Shown: in pieces, positions 1 through 6,383 of the stretch | Position numbering within the stretch: position 1 is the first letter of the stretch | Layout of the letters: the number at the start of each line of letters is the position of its first letter | From: an uncultured Prevotellaceae bacterium | GTDB taxonomy: Bacteria; Bacteroidota; Bacteroidia; Bacteroidales; Bacteroidaceae | Length of the DNA: 8,406 bases | Direction: 5' to 3' | Assembly: GCA_947176655.1 (NCBI GenBank) | Contig: CAMWRK010000085.1 | Span: 1-8,406 of the forward strand | Notes under the pieces: model-generated | What the model was told of the DNA's origin: nothing | Databases searched by the model: none | The model's input: the letters and a program-made list of their open reading frames with translations, nothing else | Program-made: the position numbers and the translations under genes

Positions 1-1006
1 CAGTATTATGAACGCCATCAAAGCCGGTGCTCCGTTTGACACCATTGCCAGGAACTACAACCAGAATGGCGAGAAAATGTGGATGACCTCTGCCCAGTAC
101 GAAGGCATGAACATAGATGACACAAACAAGAAGATCATCCAGACCATCACCACCGCTCCTGCAGGAAGTCTCCAAAAACTCACTATAGACGGCCAGAGCG
201 TGCTGGTCATCAATGTTCTTGAAACCCGCAATCCAGTCAAGAAGTACGATGTTGCAGTAGTGAAGACTACAGTAGATTTCTCCAAGCAAACCTACGACAA
301 AGCATTCTCTAACTTCTCTTCATTCCTTGCAGGAAAGGACGGCGATGCCATAGACAGCCTTGCAGCAAAAGCAGGTTATACTATCCTTCACCGCGATAAT
401 CTGCCCAGTACCGAACATACAGTTGGGGGTGTCAGCAGCACCCGCGACGCTTTGCGCTGGATATTCAACAAGAAGACCAAGGTTGGCGAGGTAAGCCCCC
501 TCTATGAATGCGGCAACAACGACCATCTCATGTGCATCGTTCTCACTGGCATTACCCCAAAAGGCTATCTGTCATGGGAGCAGGAGGATGTTAAACGCTT
601 CCTCACCGAAGAGGTCATCAAGGACAAGAAAGCTGCCATGTTGCAGGAAAAACTCGCTGCAGCCAAGAGCATAGCCGAAGCACGCAATATATCAGGTGCT
701 GTGTCAGACACACTGCGCAACGCGACATTCGCACAGCCTGTATTCGTATCCAAGACCGGTAATATAGAACCGGCACTCAGCGGTAGCATCAGTACAACTG
801 AGAAGGGTGCATTCAAGAACGGAGTACGCGGCAACAATGCCGTATTCGCCTTTGAGGTTCTCTCTGCCGACAAGCAGGATGCCAAGTTCGACCAGAAGCA
901 GGAGGAGTCTATGGCCACACAAAGTGCCCTGCGCTCTATCAACACATTCCAGAACGATCTCTATCGCAAGGCAAACATCGAGGATAAGCGTTACCTTTTC
1001 TTCTAA
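1..1006 (+). CDS. Peptidyl-prolyl isomerase, PpiD/SurA-like, C-terminal part (5' end outside window)
   Basis: The frame is open from the left edge (codons in phase from base 2) to TAA at 1004-1006. The ATG at base 8 is internal, not the start. About 334 residues are visible, whereas Bacteroidetes homologues are roughly 700, so the SurA-like N-terminal helices and membrane anchor are missing. The visible part starts within a parvulin-type domain. Numbering from the Met at base 8, residues 145-185 (ALRWIF, VGEVSPLYE, MCIVLTGITPKGY) resemble the parvulin pattern of a hydrophobic helix, a G-E-V-S-P turn and a beta strand. Residues 250-285 look like a further degenerate repeat of it. Residues 190-225 form a charged helix, and the protein ends in RYLFF, usual in this family. 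The expected role is folding of exported and outer-membrane proteins in the periplasm while anchored to the inner membrane. Family assignment is firm. Prolyl isomerase activity is inferred, since many PpiD parvulin domains are inactive. Confidence 0.87.
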   Translation, partial: SIMNAIKAGAPFDTIARNYNQNGEKMWMTSAQYEGMNIDDTNKKIIQTITTAPAGSLQKLTIDGQSVLVINVLETRNPVKKYDVAVVKTTVDFSKQTYDKAFSNFSSFLAGKDGDAIDSLAAKAGYTILHRDNLPSTEHTVGGVSSTRDALRWIFNKKTKVGEVSPLYECGNNDHLMCIVLTGITPKGYLSWEQEDVKRFLTEEVIKDKKAAMLQEKLAAAKSIAEARNISGAVSDTLRNATFAQPVFVSKTGNIEPALSGSISTTEKGAFKNGVRGNNAVFAFEVLSADKQDAKFDQKQEESMATQSALRSINTFQNDLYRKANIEDKRYLFF

Positions 1007-1025
1007 AAATTAGTTGCATATTATA

Positions 1026-1062
1026 GTGGACCCTAAAAGTAAATGCAACTTTTAGGGTTCAC
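1026..1062 (+). terminator. Hairpin, probable terminator of the isomerase gene
   Basis: An 11-bp perfect inverted repeat (1030-1040 with 1048-1058, loop 1041-1047) extends at its base by G-U, G-C, U-A and G-C pairs to about 15 bp. It begins 20 nt after the stop codon, where an intrinsic terminator is expected. There is no U-run after the 3' arm (the next bases are acgccgtt), so it may act mainly as a 3' end stabiliser or as a weak terminator. Confidence 0.5.
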
Positions 1063-1244
1063 GCCGTTAAGGAGACGAGTTGCCCGCATGCATAACATAC
1101 TATATATATAATGTACAGGTATCCCACCGGAATCCCTACGAATGGAACAACCACCTGTTGCACACAGCGTGGTAGCTGGGGTAGCCTCTCCCACACAGCA
1201 ACAAGACACTAACAACAAACAAGCCTACAAAAACACAAAATAAT
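1063..1244 (+). promoter_or_regulatory. Non-coding leader of the C10 peptidase gene with AT-rich promoter-like patch
   Basis: No open frame here resembles a gene. Bases 1101-1112 are an alternating TA run that ends in TATAAT (1107-1112). This could serve as a -10/-7 element about 130 nt before the start codon. I do not see the Bacteroidetes pair TTTG / TAnnTTTG at correct spacing, so the promoter call is weak. If transcription starts near 1118, the 5' leader is about 125 nt and contains a small imperfect hairpin around 1175-1199 (GCTGGGG against CCC plus CAGC). The last 30 nt before the ATG are A-rich (aaaacacaaaataat) with no Shine-Dalgarno sequence, as is common for translation initiation in Bacteroidetes. 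Confidence 0.3.
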
Positions 1245-3536
1245 ATGAAACAAAAAATTACACTGCTCCTGTTCCTGACCCTGTCCTGCATCATGTCGTG
1301 GGCAGGCCCAGTTGACCTAGAGCAAGCAAGAGGCAAGGCCGCCAAATTTCTTAAAGAGCTGAACGAAAATGCCAGACTAGCAACGGAGACTCCGGAATAT
1401 GCACCGGCACGCTCCATCAAAGGTGTACAGACAGCAAATACAACTCCAGCGTTCTATGTATTCAATGCAGAGAACGAATGCGGTTACGTCATAGTGTCCG
1501 GCGACGACAATACCGACGACATACTGGGCTACTCCACAAACGGTTCATTCGATGTGGACAACATGCCCGAGAACGTGCGTGCCTGGATGGAGGGCTATGC
1601 CGAGCAGATTGCTATGCTGGAGACATACATGCCACAAAAACAGACTGCCGCACAGTACAATGCCAGCTGGACAGCCATAGCACCGATGATAACCACACAG
1701 TGGAACCAGTCTGCGCCATATAACAACCAGTGTCCCAAACAGGATGGCAACCTCTGCGTTACAGGTTGCTCTGCAACAGCAATGGCACAAGTGATGAAAT
1801 ATCACGAATGGCCGCAGGAAGCCACTCTTACAATACCGTCATACAGAACCAATAGTGGTAACTTCCTCGTTACCACTCTGAAGCCGACAACATTCAACTG
1901 GAGCGGGATGAAGGACAAGTATTCTGCCAACGCCGAGGACGGGGATGCCGTAGCAGAACTGATGCGCTATTGCGGACAGTCCATCAAGAGCGACTATACC
2001 AGTGCTGCAACATCGGCATATACCAGCGACGTGTTCACTGCCTTGTACAAGTATTTCAACTATGACCAGAACATGGAGCTGAGGCGTTCAGCTTACCATA
2101 CTCCAAGTGAATGGGAAAGTTTGATATATAACGAACTGAGAGCCAATCGTCCTGTATACCATACAGGACAGTCCATGCAAGGCGGCCACGCTTTTGTGTG
2201 CGATGGATATGACGGAAACGGCATGTTCCATTTCAATTGGGGCTGGGGCGGCTCGTATGAAGGTTATTTCAAACTGGCTCTCATGAACCCCGGAACCGGC
2301 GGAATAGGCAGTGGCTCTGCAGATGGTTACAGTTTCAGTCAGGAAATCATAATCGGCATACAGCCGCCGACAGGCGAAGCAGAAAGCATAAAATATTTCA
2401 CGCCAAGTGCAGAACAGATTATCAACAAGACAATGTTCAGCTATTTCCATAACACTCACCCGGAATCCCTCACGGCCAATGTCGGATTTGCGACAATAGA
2501 CGAGAATGACAACATTGTCAAGGTACTAAAAGACTGCGGCTCACTGACACTGAAGGGTAGCATATCTGAATCCAAGTACGTCAGTTTGAATTTCGACTCA
2601 GACGGCATCACACTGACTCAAGGTACCTACCACATTGCCACAATATGCCGTCCGAAAGGCACCACCCAATGGAAACGCGTCGGCACAGCAAACAAATTCT
2701 TCATTGTCACCGTAGACGGCAACGGCAAGGTGTCGAATATCAGCCAAAGCCCAATCACTGACATCGAAGTAACCGACTGGCAGTGCACCGGCAACCTTGT
2801 GGCCGGAATGTCCCAGAACGTAAAGTTCAACATTAAGAACAATGGAGACGAGGTGTTCGGAGCACTGTACCTCTTTGCCAGCCAAACGGAGAATATGGGC
2901 AGCGCACAGAGCCGTGTTGCCGTGCTGCTGAAAAAAGGCGAAGAAGATGAAGTGAACCTGGCATTCACACCTGAGACAGAGGGCACATACACTCTGCTGG
3001 TAAACGACAAGGACAATAGTGACAGCTACATTGCCAAAATGGAAGTTACGGTGAAAGCCGCTCCCACACGTCCATCCAATCTGTCAATAATAAGCTGTAT
3101 CATAGACAAGAATGCCGTAAGTGCGAAAATCCGTATCCGCAACACCAGTTCACAGCCCTATTACAGAGAAATGTGCTTCTCACTGTTGGAAAACCTATAT
3201 AATGACGGATACCTATATACTACAGAAACCATAAAGATGCCTGGCGACATTGCAGCAAACAGCTTCAAGACCTATGACGTGCAGTTCCACGGTGCAAAGA
3301 GCAACAACAGCTGTTGTCTAAAAATCTTTTACTACAAGAATCACAGCGATACCGGATATACCCAATTGGGTGAGAACAGATTCTTTACCACAGGCGAAAC
3401 ACCAGTTGAAAGCATCGAGGCAACTCCGTCCGCAGACGGCAACAGCCCGATGTACCGCCCGGACGGCACGGTAGTTACCGCTCCGACAGAGAAGGGCATA
3501 TACATCAGCAGGGGCAGGAAACTGATTGCCAGATAA
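1245..3536 (+). CDS. Secreted C10 family cysteine peptidase (streptopain/interpain-like)
   Basis: A complete 763-residue precursor. Residues 1-20 are a signal peptide (Lys2/Lys4, hydrophobic LLLFLTL, probable cut after SWA). Residues 21-135 match the C10/I69 prodomain (AFYVFNAENECGYVIVSGDD at 69-88, then an acidic region), which keeps the zymogen inactive. Residues 140-375 are the papain-like catalytic domain. The nucleophile is Cys175 in TGCSATAMAQVMKYHEWP, the base is His315 in GGHAFVCDGY, and NWGWGG at 331-336 carries the conserved Asn/Trp site. The Gly-rich stretch 350-361 corresponds to the flexible loop of streptopain. All catalytic residues are present, so an active endopeptidase is expected. 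Residues about 385-500, 505-604 and 608-715 look like beta-sandwich modules, the second resembling a CARDB/Ig-like domain. The tail (721-763) ends EKGIYISRGRKLIAR, like the short C-terminal motif of many Prevotella secreted proteins. Known relatives degrade host or dietary proteins. The substrate here is unknown. Confidence 0.93.
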   Translation: MKQKITLLLFLTLSCIMSWAGPVDLEQARGKAAKFLKELNENARLATETPEYAPARSIKGVQTANTTPAFYVFNAENECGYVIVSGDDNTDDILGYSTNGSFDVDNMPENVRAWMEGYAEQIAMLETYMPQKQTAAQYNASWTAIAPMITTQWNQSAPYNNQCPKQDGNLCVTGCSATAMAQVMKYHEWPQEATLTIPSYRTNSGNFLVTTLKPTTFNWSGMKDKYSANAEDGDAVAELMRYCGQSIKSDYTSAATSAYTSDVFTALYKYFNYDQNMELRRSAYHTPSEWESLIYNELRANRPVYHTGQSMQGGHAFVCDGYDGNGMFHFNWGWGGSYEGYFKLALMNPGTGGIGSGSADGYSFSQEIIIGIQPPTGEAESIKYFTPSAEQIINKTMFSYFHNTHPESLTANVGFATIDENDNIVKVLKDCGSLTLKGSISESKYVSLNFDSDGITLTQGTYHIATICRPKGTTQWKRVGTANKFFIVTVDGNGKVSNISQSPITDIEVTDWQCTGNLVAGMSQNVKFNIKNNGDEVFGALYLFASQTENMGSAQSRVAVLLKKGEEDEVNLAFTPETEGTYTLLVNDKDNSDSYIAKMEVTVKAAPTRPSNLSIISCIIDKNAVSAKIRIRNTSSQPYYREMCFSLLENLYNDGYLYTTETIKMPGDIAANSFKTYDVQFHGAKSNNSCCLKIFYYKNHSDTGYTQLGENRFFTTGETPVESIEATPSADGNSPMYRPDGTVVTAPTEKGIYISRGRKLIAR

Positions 3537-3560
3537 CGCTGGTTAGCGCACTCATACTTA

Positions 3561-3607
3561 AAAGACATCCCCTTGCGAGTTAACAGAACTCGCAAGGGGA
3601 TGTCTTT
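3561..3607 (+). terminator. Strong hairpin terminator after the C10 peptidase gene
   Basis: A perfect 21-bp inverted repeat (3561-3581 with 3587-3607) encloses the 5-nt loop aacag. It begins 24 nt after the peptidase stop codon. The stem has a GC-rich core (ATCCCC / GGGGAT) and A-rich and T-rich ends (AAAGA / TCTTT), so it could stop transcription from either side. It lies between converging genes. Confidence 0.85.
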
Positions 3608-3618
3608 AATGTAAGTTC

Positions 3619-3662
3619 CAATACAAATAATTCCACACCAAAGTGTGGAATTATTTGTATTG
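3619..3662 (-). terminator. Hairpin terminator after ilvC, probably bidirectional
   Basis: A perfect 20-bp inverted repeat (3619-3638 with 3643-3662) has a 4-nt loop (caaa on the + strand). On the minus strand it starts 13 nt beyond the ilvC stop codon. The loop-proximal core is GTGTGGAA/TTCCACAC and the outer stem is AT-rich (AATACAAATAA / TTATTTGTATT), giving the U-rich 3' arm of an intrinsic terminator. It closes the ilv operon and is separated from the peptidase-side hairpin by 11 nt. Confidence 0.85.
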
Positions 3663-3675
3663 ATTATTAACAGGA

Positions 3676-4719
3676 TCAGTTATTCTCTGGACGCAACTGG
3701 CGGACAGTCTCGGCGGTGCGCCACATCTCGCTTTCGCGCAAAGCGGCCAGTTCCTTCTCCAGACCTACGCGGTAGTCTGGCTTGGAATTGGCATCAATGG
3801 AAATCTGAGCCTCATTGCCGCACTTGACAGAAGCATATAGCTTTTCAACCACAGGCTTACAGGCATCATGGAAAGGCCCCATCCAGTCGAGGGCGCCACG
3901 CTGGGCGGTTGTGGAACAGTTGGCATACATCCAGTCCATACCCTTCTGGGCAAAGAGAGGCATGAGAGACTGCGTCAGTTCCTCGACCGTCTCGTTGAAA
4001 GCCTCTGATGGAGAATGGCCGTTCTCACGCAGAACCTCGTACTGTGCCAGAAGCAGACCCTGAATGGCACCCATCAGCGATCCGCGCTCTCCGGTAAGGT
4101 CGGATGTCGCTTCGCGATGGAAAGTGGTCTCGAACATGTAACCGGAACCGATACCTATACCCAAAGCCAATGTACGCTCCAAAGCACGGCCTGTAGCGTC
4201 CTGATAAACGGCATAGGAGCTGTTCAGTCCGCGCCCTTCGAGGAACATGGTGCGCAGTGAAGTGCCAGACCCCTTGGGAGCCACCATAATGACATCAATG
4301 TCCTTCTGGGGAACACAGCCGGTGCGGTCGCTCCATGTTATGGCGAAACCGTGAGAGAAATACAGAGCCTTGCCAGGTGTCAGATACTGCTTCAGTGTGG
4401 GCCACACGCTCATTACGGCAGCATCGGAAAGCAGACACATCACGATGCTTGCCTTATCTGCAGCCTCCTCTATGGAGAAAAGCGTCTCGCCTGGCACCCA
4501 ACCGTCGCCGACGGCCTTCTCAAAAGTCTTGCCCTGACGCTGGCCTACGATAACGTTGAAACCGTTGTCACGCAGATTGCATGCCTGTCCGGGACCCTGC
4601 ACGCCATAGCCGATGACGGCAATGGTCTCGTCCTTCAGAATTTCACGCGCCTTCTCAAGAGGAAATTCCTCGCGGGTTACAACTTCTTCAATAACGCCGC
4701 CAAAATTCATTTTTGCCAT
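3676..4719 (-). CDS. ilvC: Ketol-acid reductoisomerase (NAD(P)H)
   Basis: IlvC converts 2-acetolactate or 2-aceto-2-hydroxybutyrate to the 2,3-dihydroxy acid by Mg-dependent alkyl migration and reduction. The 347-residue length fits the short (class I) form. The Rossmann fingerprint GYGVQG is at residues 37-42. The next strand ends in GQRQGKTFEKA (59-69), the loop that binds or rejects the NADPH 2'-phosphate. Catalytic positions by family alignment are His123 (FSHGFA), Lys149 (VAPKGSG), metal ligands Asp207 and Glu211 (DLTGERG), Glu243 and Glu247 (NETVEEL), and Ser269 (NCSTTA). The 36-residue step from Asp207 to Glu243 matches class I enzymes. It is the last gene of the ilv operon, 34 nt after the thioesterase gene, with no visible promoter of its own. 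The ATG at 4719 is preferred over Met4 because it starts the usual MAKMNFGG N-terminus. Arg61/Lys64 hint at NADPH, but the cofactor cannot be settled by eye. Confidence 0.97.
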   Translation of the reverse strand: MAKMNFGGVIEEVVTREEFPLEKAREILKDETIAVIGYGVQGPGQACNLRDNGFNVIVGQRQGKTFEKAVGDGWVPGETLFSIEEAADKASIVMCLLSDAAVMSVWPTLKQYLTPGKALYFSHGFAITWSDRTGCVPQKDIDVIMVAPKGSGTSLRTMFLEGRGLNSSYAVYQDATGRALERTLALGIGIGSGYMFETTFHREATSDLTGERGSLMGAIQGLLLAQYEVLRENGHSPSEAFNETVEELTQSLMPLFAQKGMDWMYANCSTTAQRGALDWMGPFHDACKPVVEKLYASVKCGNEAQISIDANSKPDYRVGLEKELAALRESEMWRTAETVRQLRPENN

Positions 4720-4753
4720 TGTACTTGTTTTTATATGTTTATTGTTATACTGA

Positions 4754-5533
4754 TTATTTCTGATCAGAAACTACATGGTTGAATATTATCCTTGCCTGAC
4801 ACACAACTTCTCCGACTGTCTCCGGCGTACAGTTCTTACGCACCTCCACATCGACTTCATCCTCGCCGTTCGTCTGAACATAGAATGAAAGCGTGTCGCC
4901 CATGTAGCTCTCAGCCTTGTATGCAATTTCAAAACGCCTTATTCCACGCTCCAACTGTTCGCGCCCGAAAAGATCCAATATGTGTTCTATGTACTTGACA
5001 GAGTTGATATGCCCGTTGATGTCCACATCGCTGTAATACGTATCAATGGTACGAACCAGCGCAGCATCGCGAAAGCGGAAACGTCCGTGTCCGGCAATGG
5101 GGCACACATTCTCCTCGTCCGACACCACATAGTTGAGAATGTCACCGTCATACATGGTCAGCAGGTCACACGGGCGGCGTGTCTCCATGTCTATCATGGC
5201 CCACACACTGCGGGCATATCCCATGACGTTGCCCATATCGTCCTCTATGGCGAAATTACGGTTGGTGAACAGTCTCATGACACCCTCCACCCACGTGCTT
5301 ATACGGCAATGCTGATAATTGCGGGGCATCTCCATCATCTCTATGGAAAGGCGGGAAAGAACCCACGTGTGCCTGTTCTCGTTCAGAGCACCTATGCCCC
5401 ATCCACGTTTCTGTGAATGGTTGCCGGCTGCATTAAGCAGATGGTTGCCCAACACTCCCAAGAACACCCTGCCGGTAAAGTCGACGTGAAAAGGTTCTAT
5501 GTATATAGGATATGTATCTATCTTGCTGTTCAT
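4754..5533 (-). CDS. Acyl-ACP thioesterase, FatA/FatB-like double hotdog
   Basis: This enzyme hydrolyses acyl-acyl carrier protein to free fatty acid in the cytoplasm. The 259 residues form two hotdog domains, about 5-135 and 155-255. The first contains the HVDFTGRVFLGVLGNHLLNAAG helix region and RLSIEMMEMPRNYQ. The second carries the catalytic signature YSDVDINGHINSVKYIEHIL (167-186), which aligns with the plant motif D-x-N-x-H-x-N-N-x-K-Y and gives Asp171, Asn173 and His175. Glu208 in YKAESYMGD aligns with the Glu of the plant Glu-Cys pair. The following Cys is Ser209 here. The gene lies between ilvN (19 nt) and ilvC (34 nt) in the same direction, so it is co-transcribed with valine/isoleucine genes. 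I recall the same position in other Bacteroidales. Chain-length preference and why it belongs in this operon are not shown by the sequence. Confidence 0.92.
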   Translation of the reverse strand: MNSKIDTYPIYIEPFHVDFTGRVFLGVLGNHLLNAAGNHSQKRGWGIGALNENRHTWVLSRLSIEMMEMPRNYQHCRISTWVEGVMRLFTNRNFAIEDDMGNVMGYARSVWAMIDMETRRPCDLLTMYDGDILNYVVSDEENVCPIAGHGRFRFRDAALVRTIDTYYSDVDINGHINSVKYIEHILDLFGREQLERGIRRFEIAYKAESYMGDTLSFYVQTNGEDEVDVEVRKNCTPETVGEVVCQARIIFNHVVSDQK

Positions 5534-5552
5534 GGCATAATCTGTACTATGT

Positions 5553-6377
5553 TCACCGCTCCATCTCCCTCTGTGTCAGATATTGGTCAAGACGCTCAAC
5601 CCTGCTTTTGGTAACGGCAATACGCCCCGAACGCACGAACTGCAACACGCACCCCATGTTGTCAAGATGCCTGAACAAGTCCATAACGTCCTCGGTAATG
5701 CCCGTCTTCTCCACTATGGAATAGGTAGAGTTCACCTCTACGAAACGAGCGTCATAGCGACGCACGATACGGGAAATCTCCCTGTTGGCCAAAACCTTTG
5801 GCGTAGAGAGCTTCAGCAACGACGTCTCCATCATGAATATCTCGTCATCGACAAAACAGTTTGCCTGCAGGACATCTATGCGCTTCTCTATCTGACGCAC
5901 GAGCATCTCAGCCATCTCCTTCCTGCAATAACACGTTATGGTGTATTTATGTACACCCGGAGTGCTTGAGGCACAGACATTGATGCTCTCTATATTTACC
6001 TGACGGCGAGTAAAGACAGCCGTAATCTGATTAAGAATGCCGGCGTAGTTCTCGGAAAAAATTATCAATGTATACAGCGTCAGTCCCTGGTGCACGCTCA
6101 AAAGCGCACCTTCGCGCCCGGGCACAGACGGACGCGCCACGGCATTACGGCTGAATGTCTCCATCTGCTGTCCCTGAGCACTGTCCCGTTCCAACGTGGC
6201 ACGTCGCTGGCGCGCCAGATTCTTTTCGTAAGAATCACGGTCTATGGCGGCAGCTGCGGCAACAGCATCGTCAAACCCCTTCAACTCTGGCACGCTCTCA
6301 TCCAGCAAAGCATCGCACCTGCCACATATATTACAATCGCCGCACTCTGCGGCTCCGTATTTGTCTTCCATATCCAT
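5553..6377 (-). CDS. ilvN: Acetolactate synthase regulatory small subunit with Cys-rich N-terminal extension
   Basis: This is the regulatory subunit of acetohydroxyacid synthase. It activates IlvB and senses end-product valine. The ACT domain starts near residue 100 (LYTLIIFSENYAGILNQITAVF) and includes NIESINV at 128-134. Asn110, Gly113 and Asn128 fall at positions tied to valine binding in E. coli IlvH. A second, ferredoxin-like C-terminal domain spans about 182-265. Typical small subunits are 160-190 residues; this frame gives 274. The extra N-terminus holds Cys12, Cys15, Cys18 and Cys21 in a C-x2-C-x2-C-x2-C array, an Ala-rich stretch (38-44) and a charged helix (45-67). The ATG at 6377 is chosen because it follows the ilvB stop by only 6 nt, which suits translational coupling. 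Met3 (6371) is nearly equivalent. Met72 (6164) would give a 203-residue protein of more usual size but leave about 220 nt unexplained. Function is certain; the start is less so. Confidence 0.93.
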   Translation of the reverse strand: MDMEDKYGAAECGDCNICGRCDALLDESVPELKGFDDAVAAAAAIDRDSYEKNLARQRRATLERDSAQGQQMETFSRNAVARPSVPGREGALLSVHQGLTLYTLIIFSENYAGILNQITAVFTRRQVNIESINVCASSTPGVHKYTITCYCRKEMAEMLVRQIEKRIDVLQANCFVDDEIFMMETSLLKLSTPKVLANREISRIVRRYDARFVEVNSTYSIVEKTGITEDVMDLFRHLDNMGCVLQFVRSGRIAVTKSRVERLDQYLTQREMER

Positions 6378-6383
6378 TCCGGT

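Noticed and set aside
565..945. A 126-codon minus-strand open frame inside the isomerase gene
   Set aside because: Low-complexity translation with no motifs, opposite a clear PpiD-like coding sequence; treated as a shadow.
1101..1112. Alternating TA run as a microsatellite or phase-variation repeat
   Set aside because: Only about six TA units and not in or next to a coding start. Too short to argue for slipped-strand switching; more likely part of an AT-rich promoter region.
1245..1304. Cys15 in the peptidase signal peptide as a possible lipoprotein attachment site
   Set aside because: The preceding residues (Leu-Thr-Leu-Ser) fit a lipobox poorly, and a signal peptidase I site after SWA at residue 20 is better. 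A lipoprotein is not excluded but is not favoured.
4720..4753. Possible internal promoter between the thioesterase gene and ilvC
   Set aside because: The 34-nt gap is AT-rich, but I see no TTTG / TAnnTTTG pair on the minus strand. It is short enough for simple co-transcription.
4982..5416. A 144-codon + strand open frame opposite the thioesterase gene
   Set aside because: Shadow of the double-hotdog gene; no family resemblance and no initiation signals.
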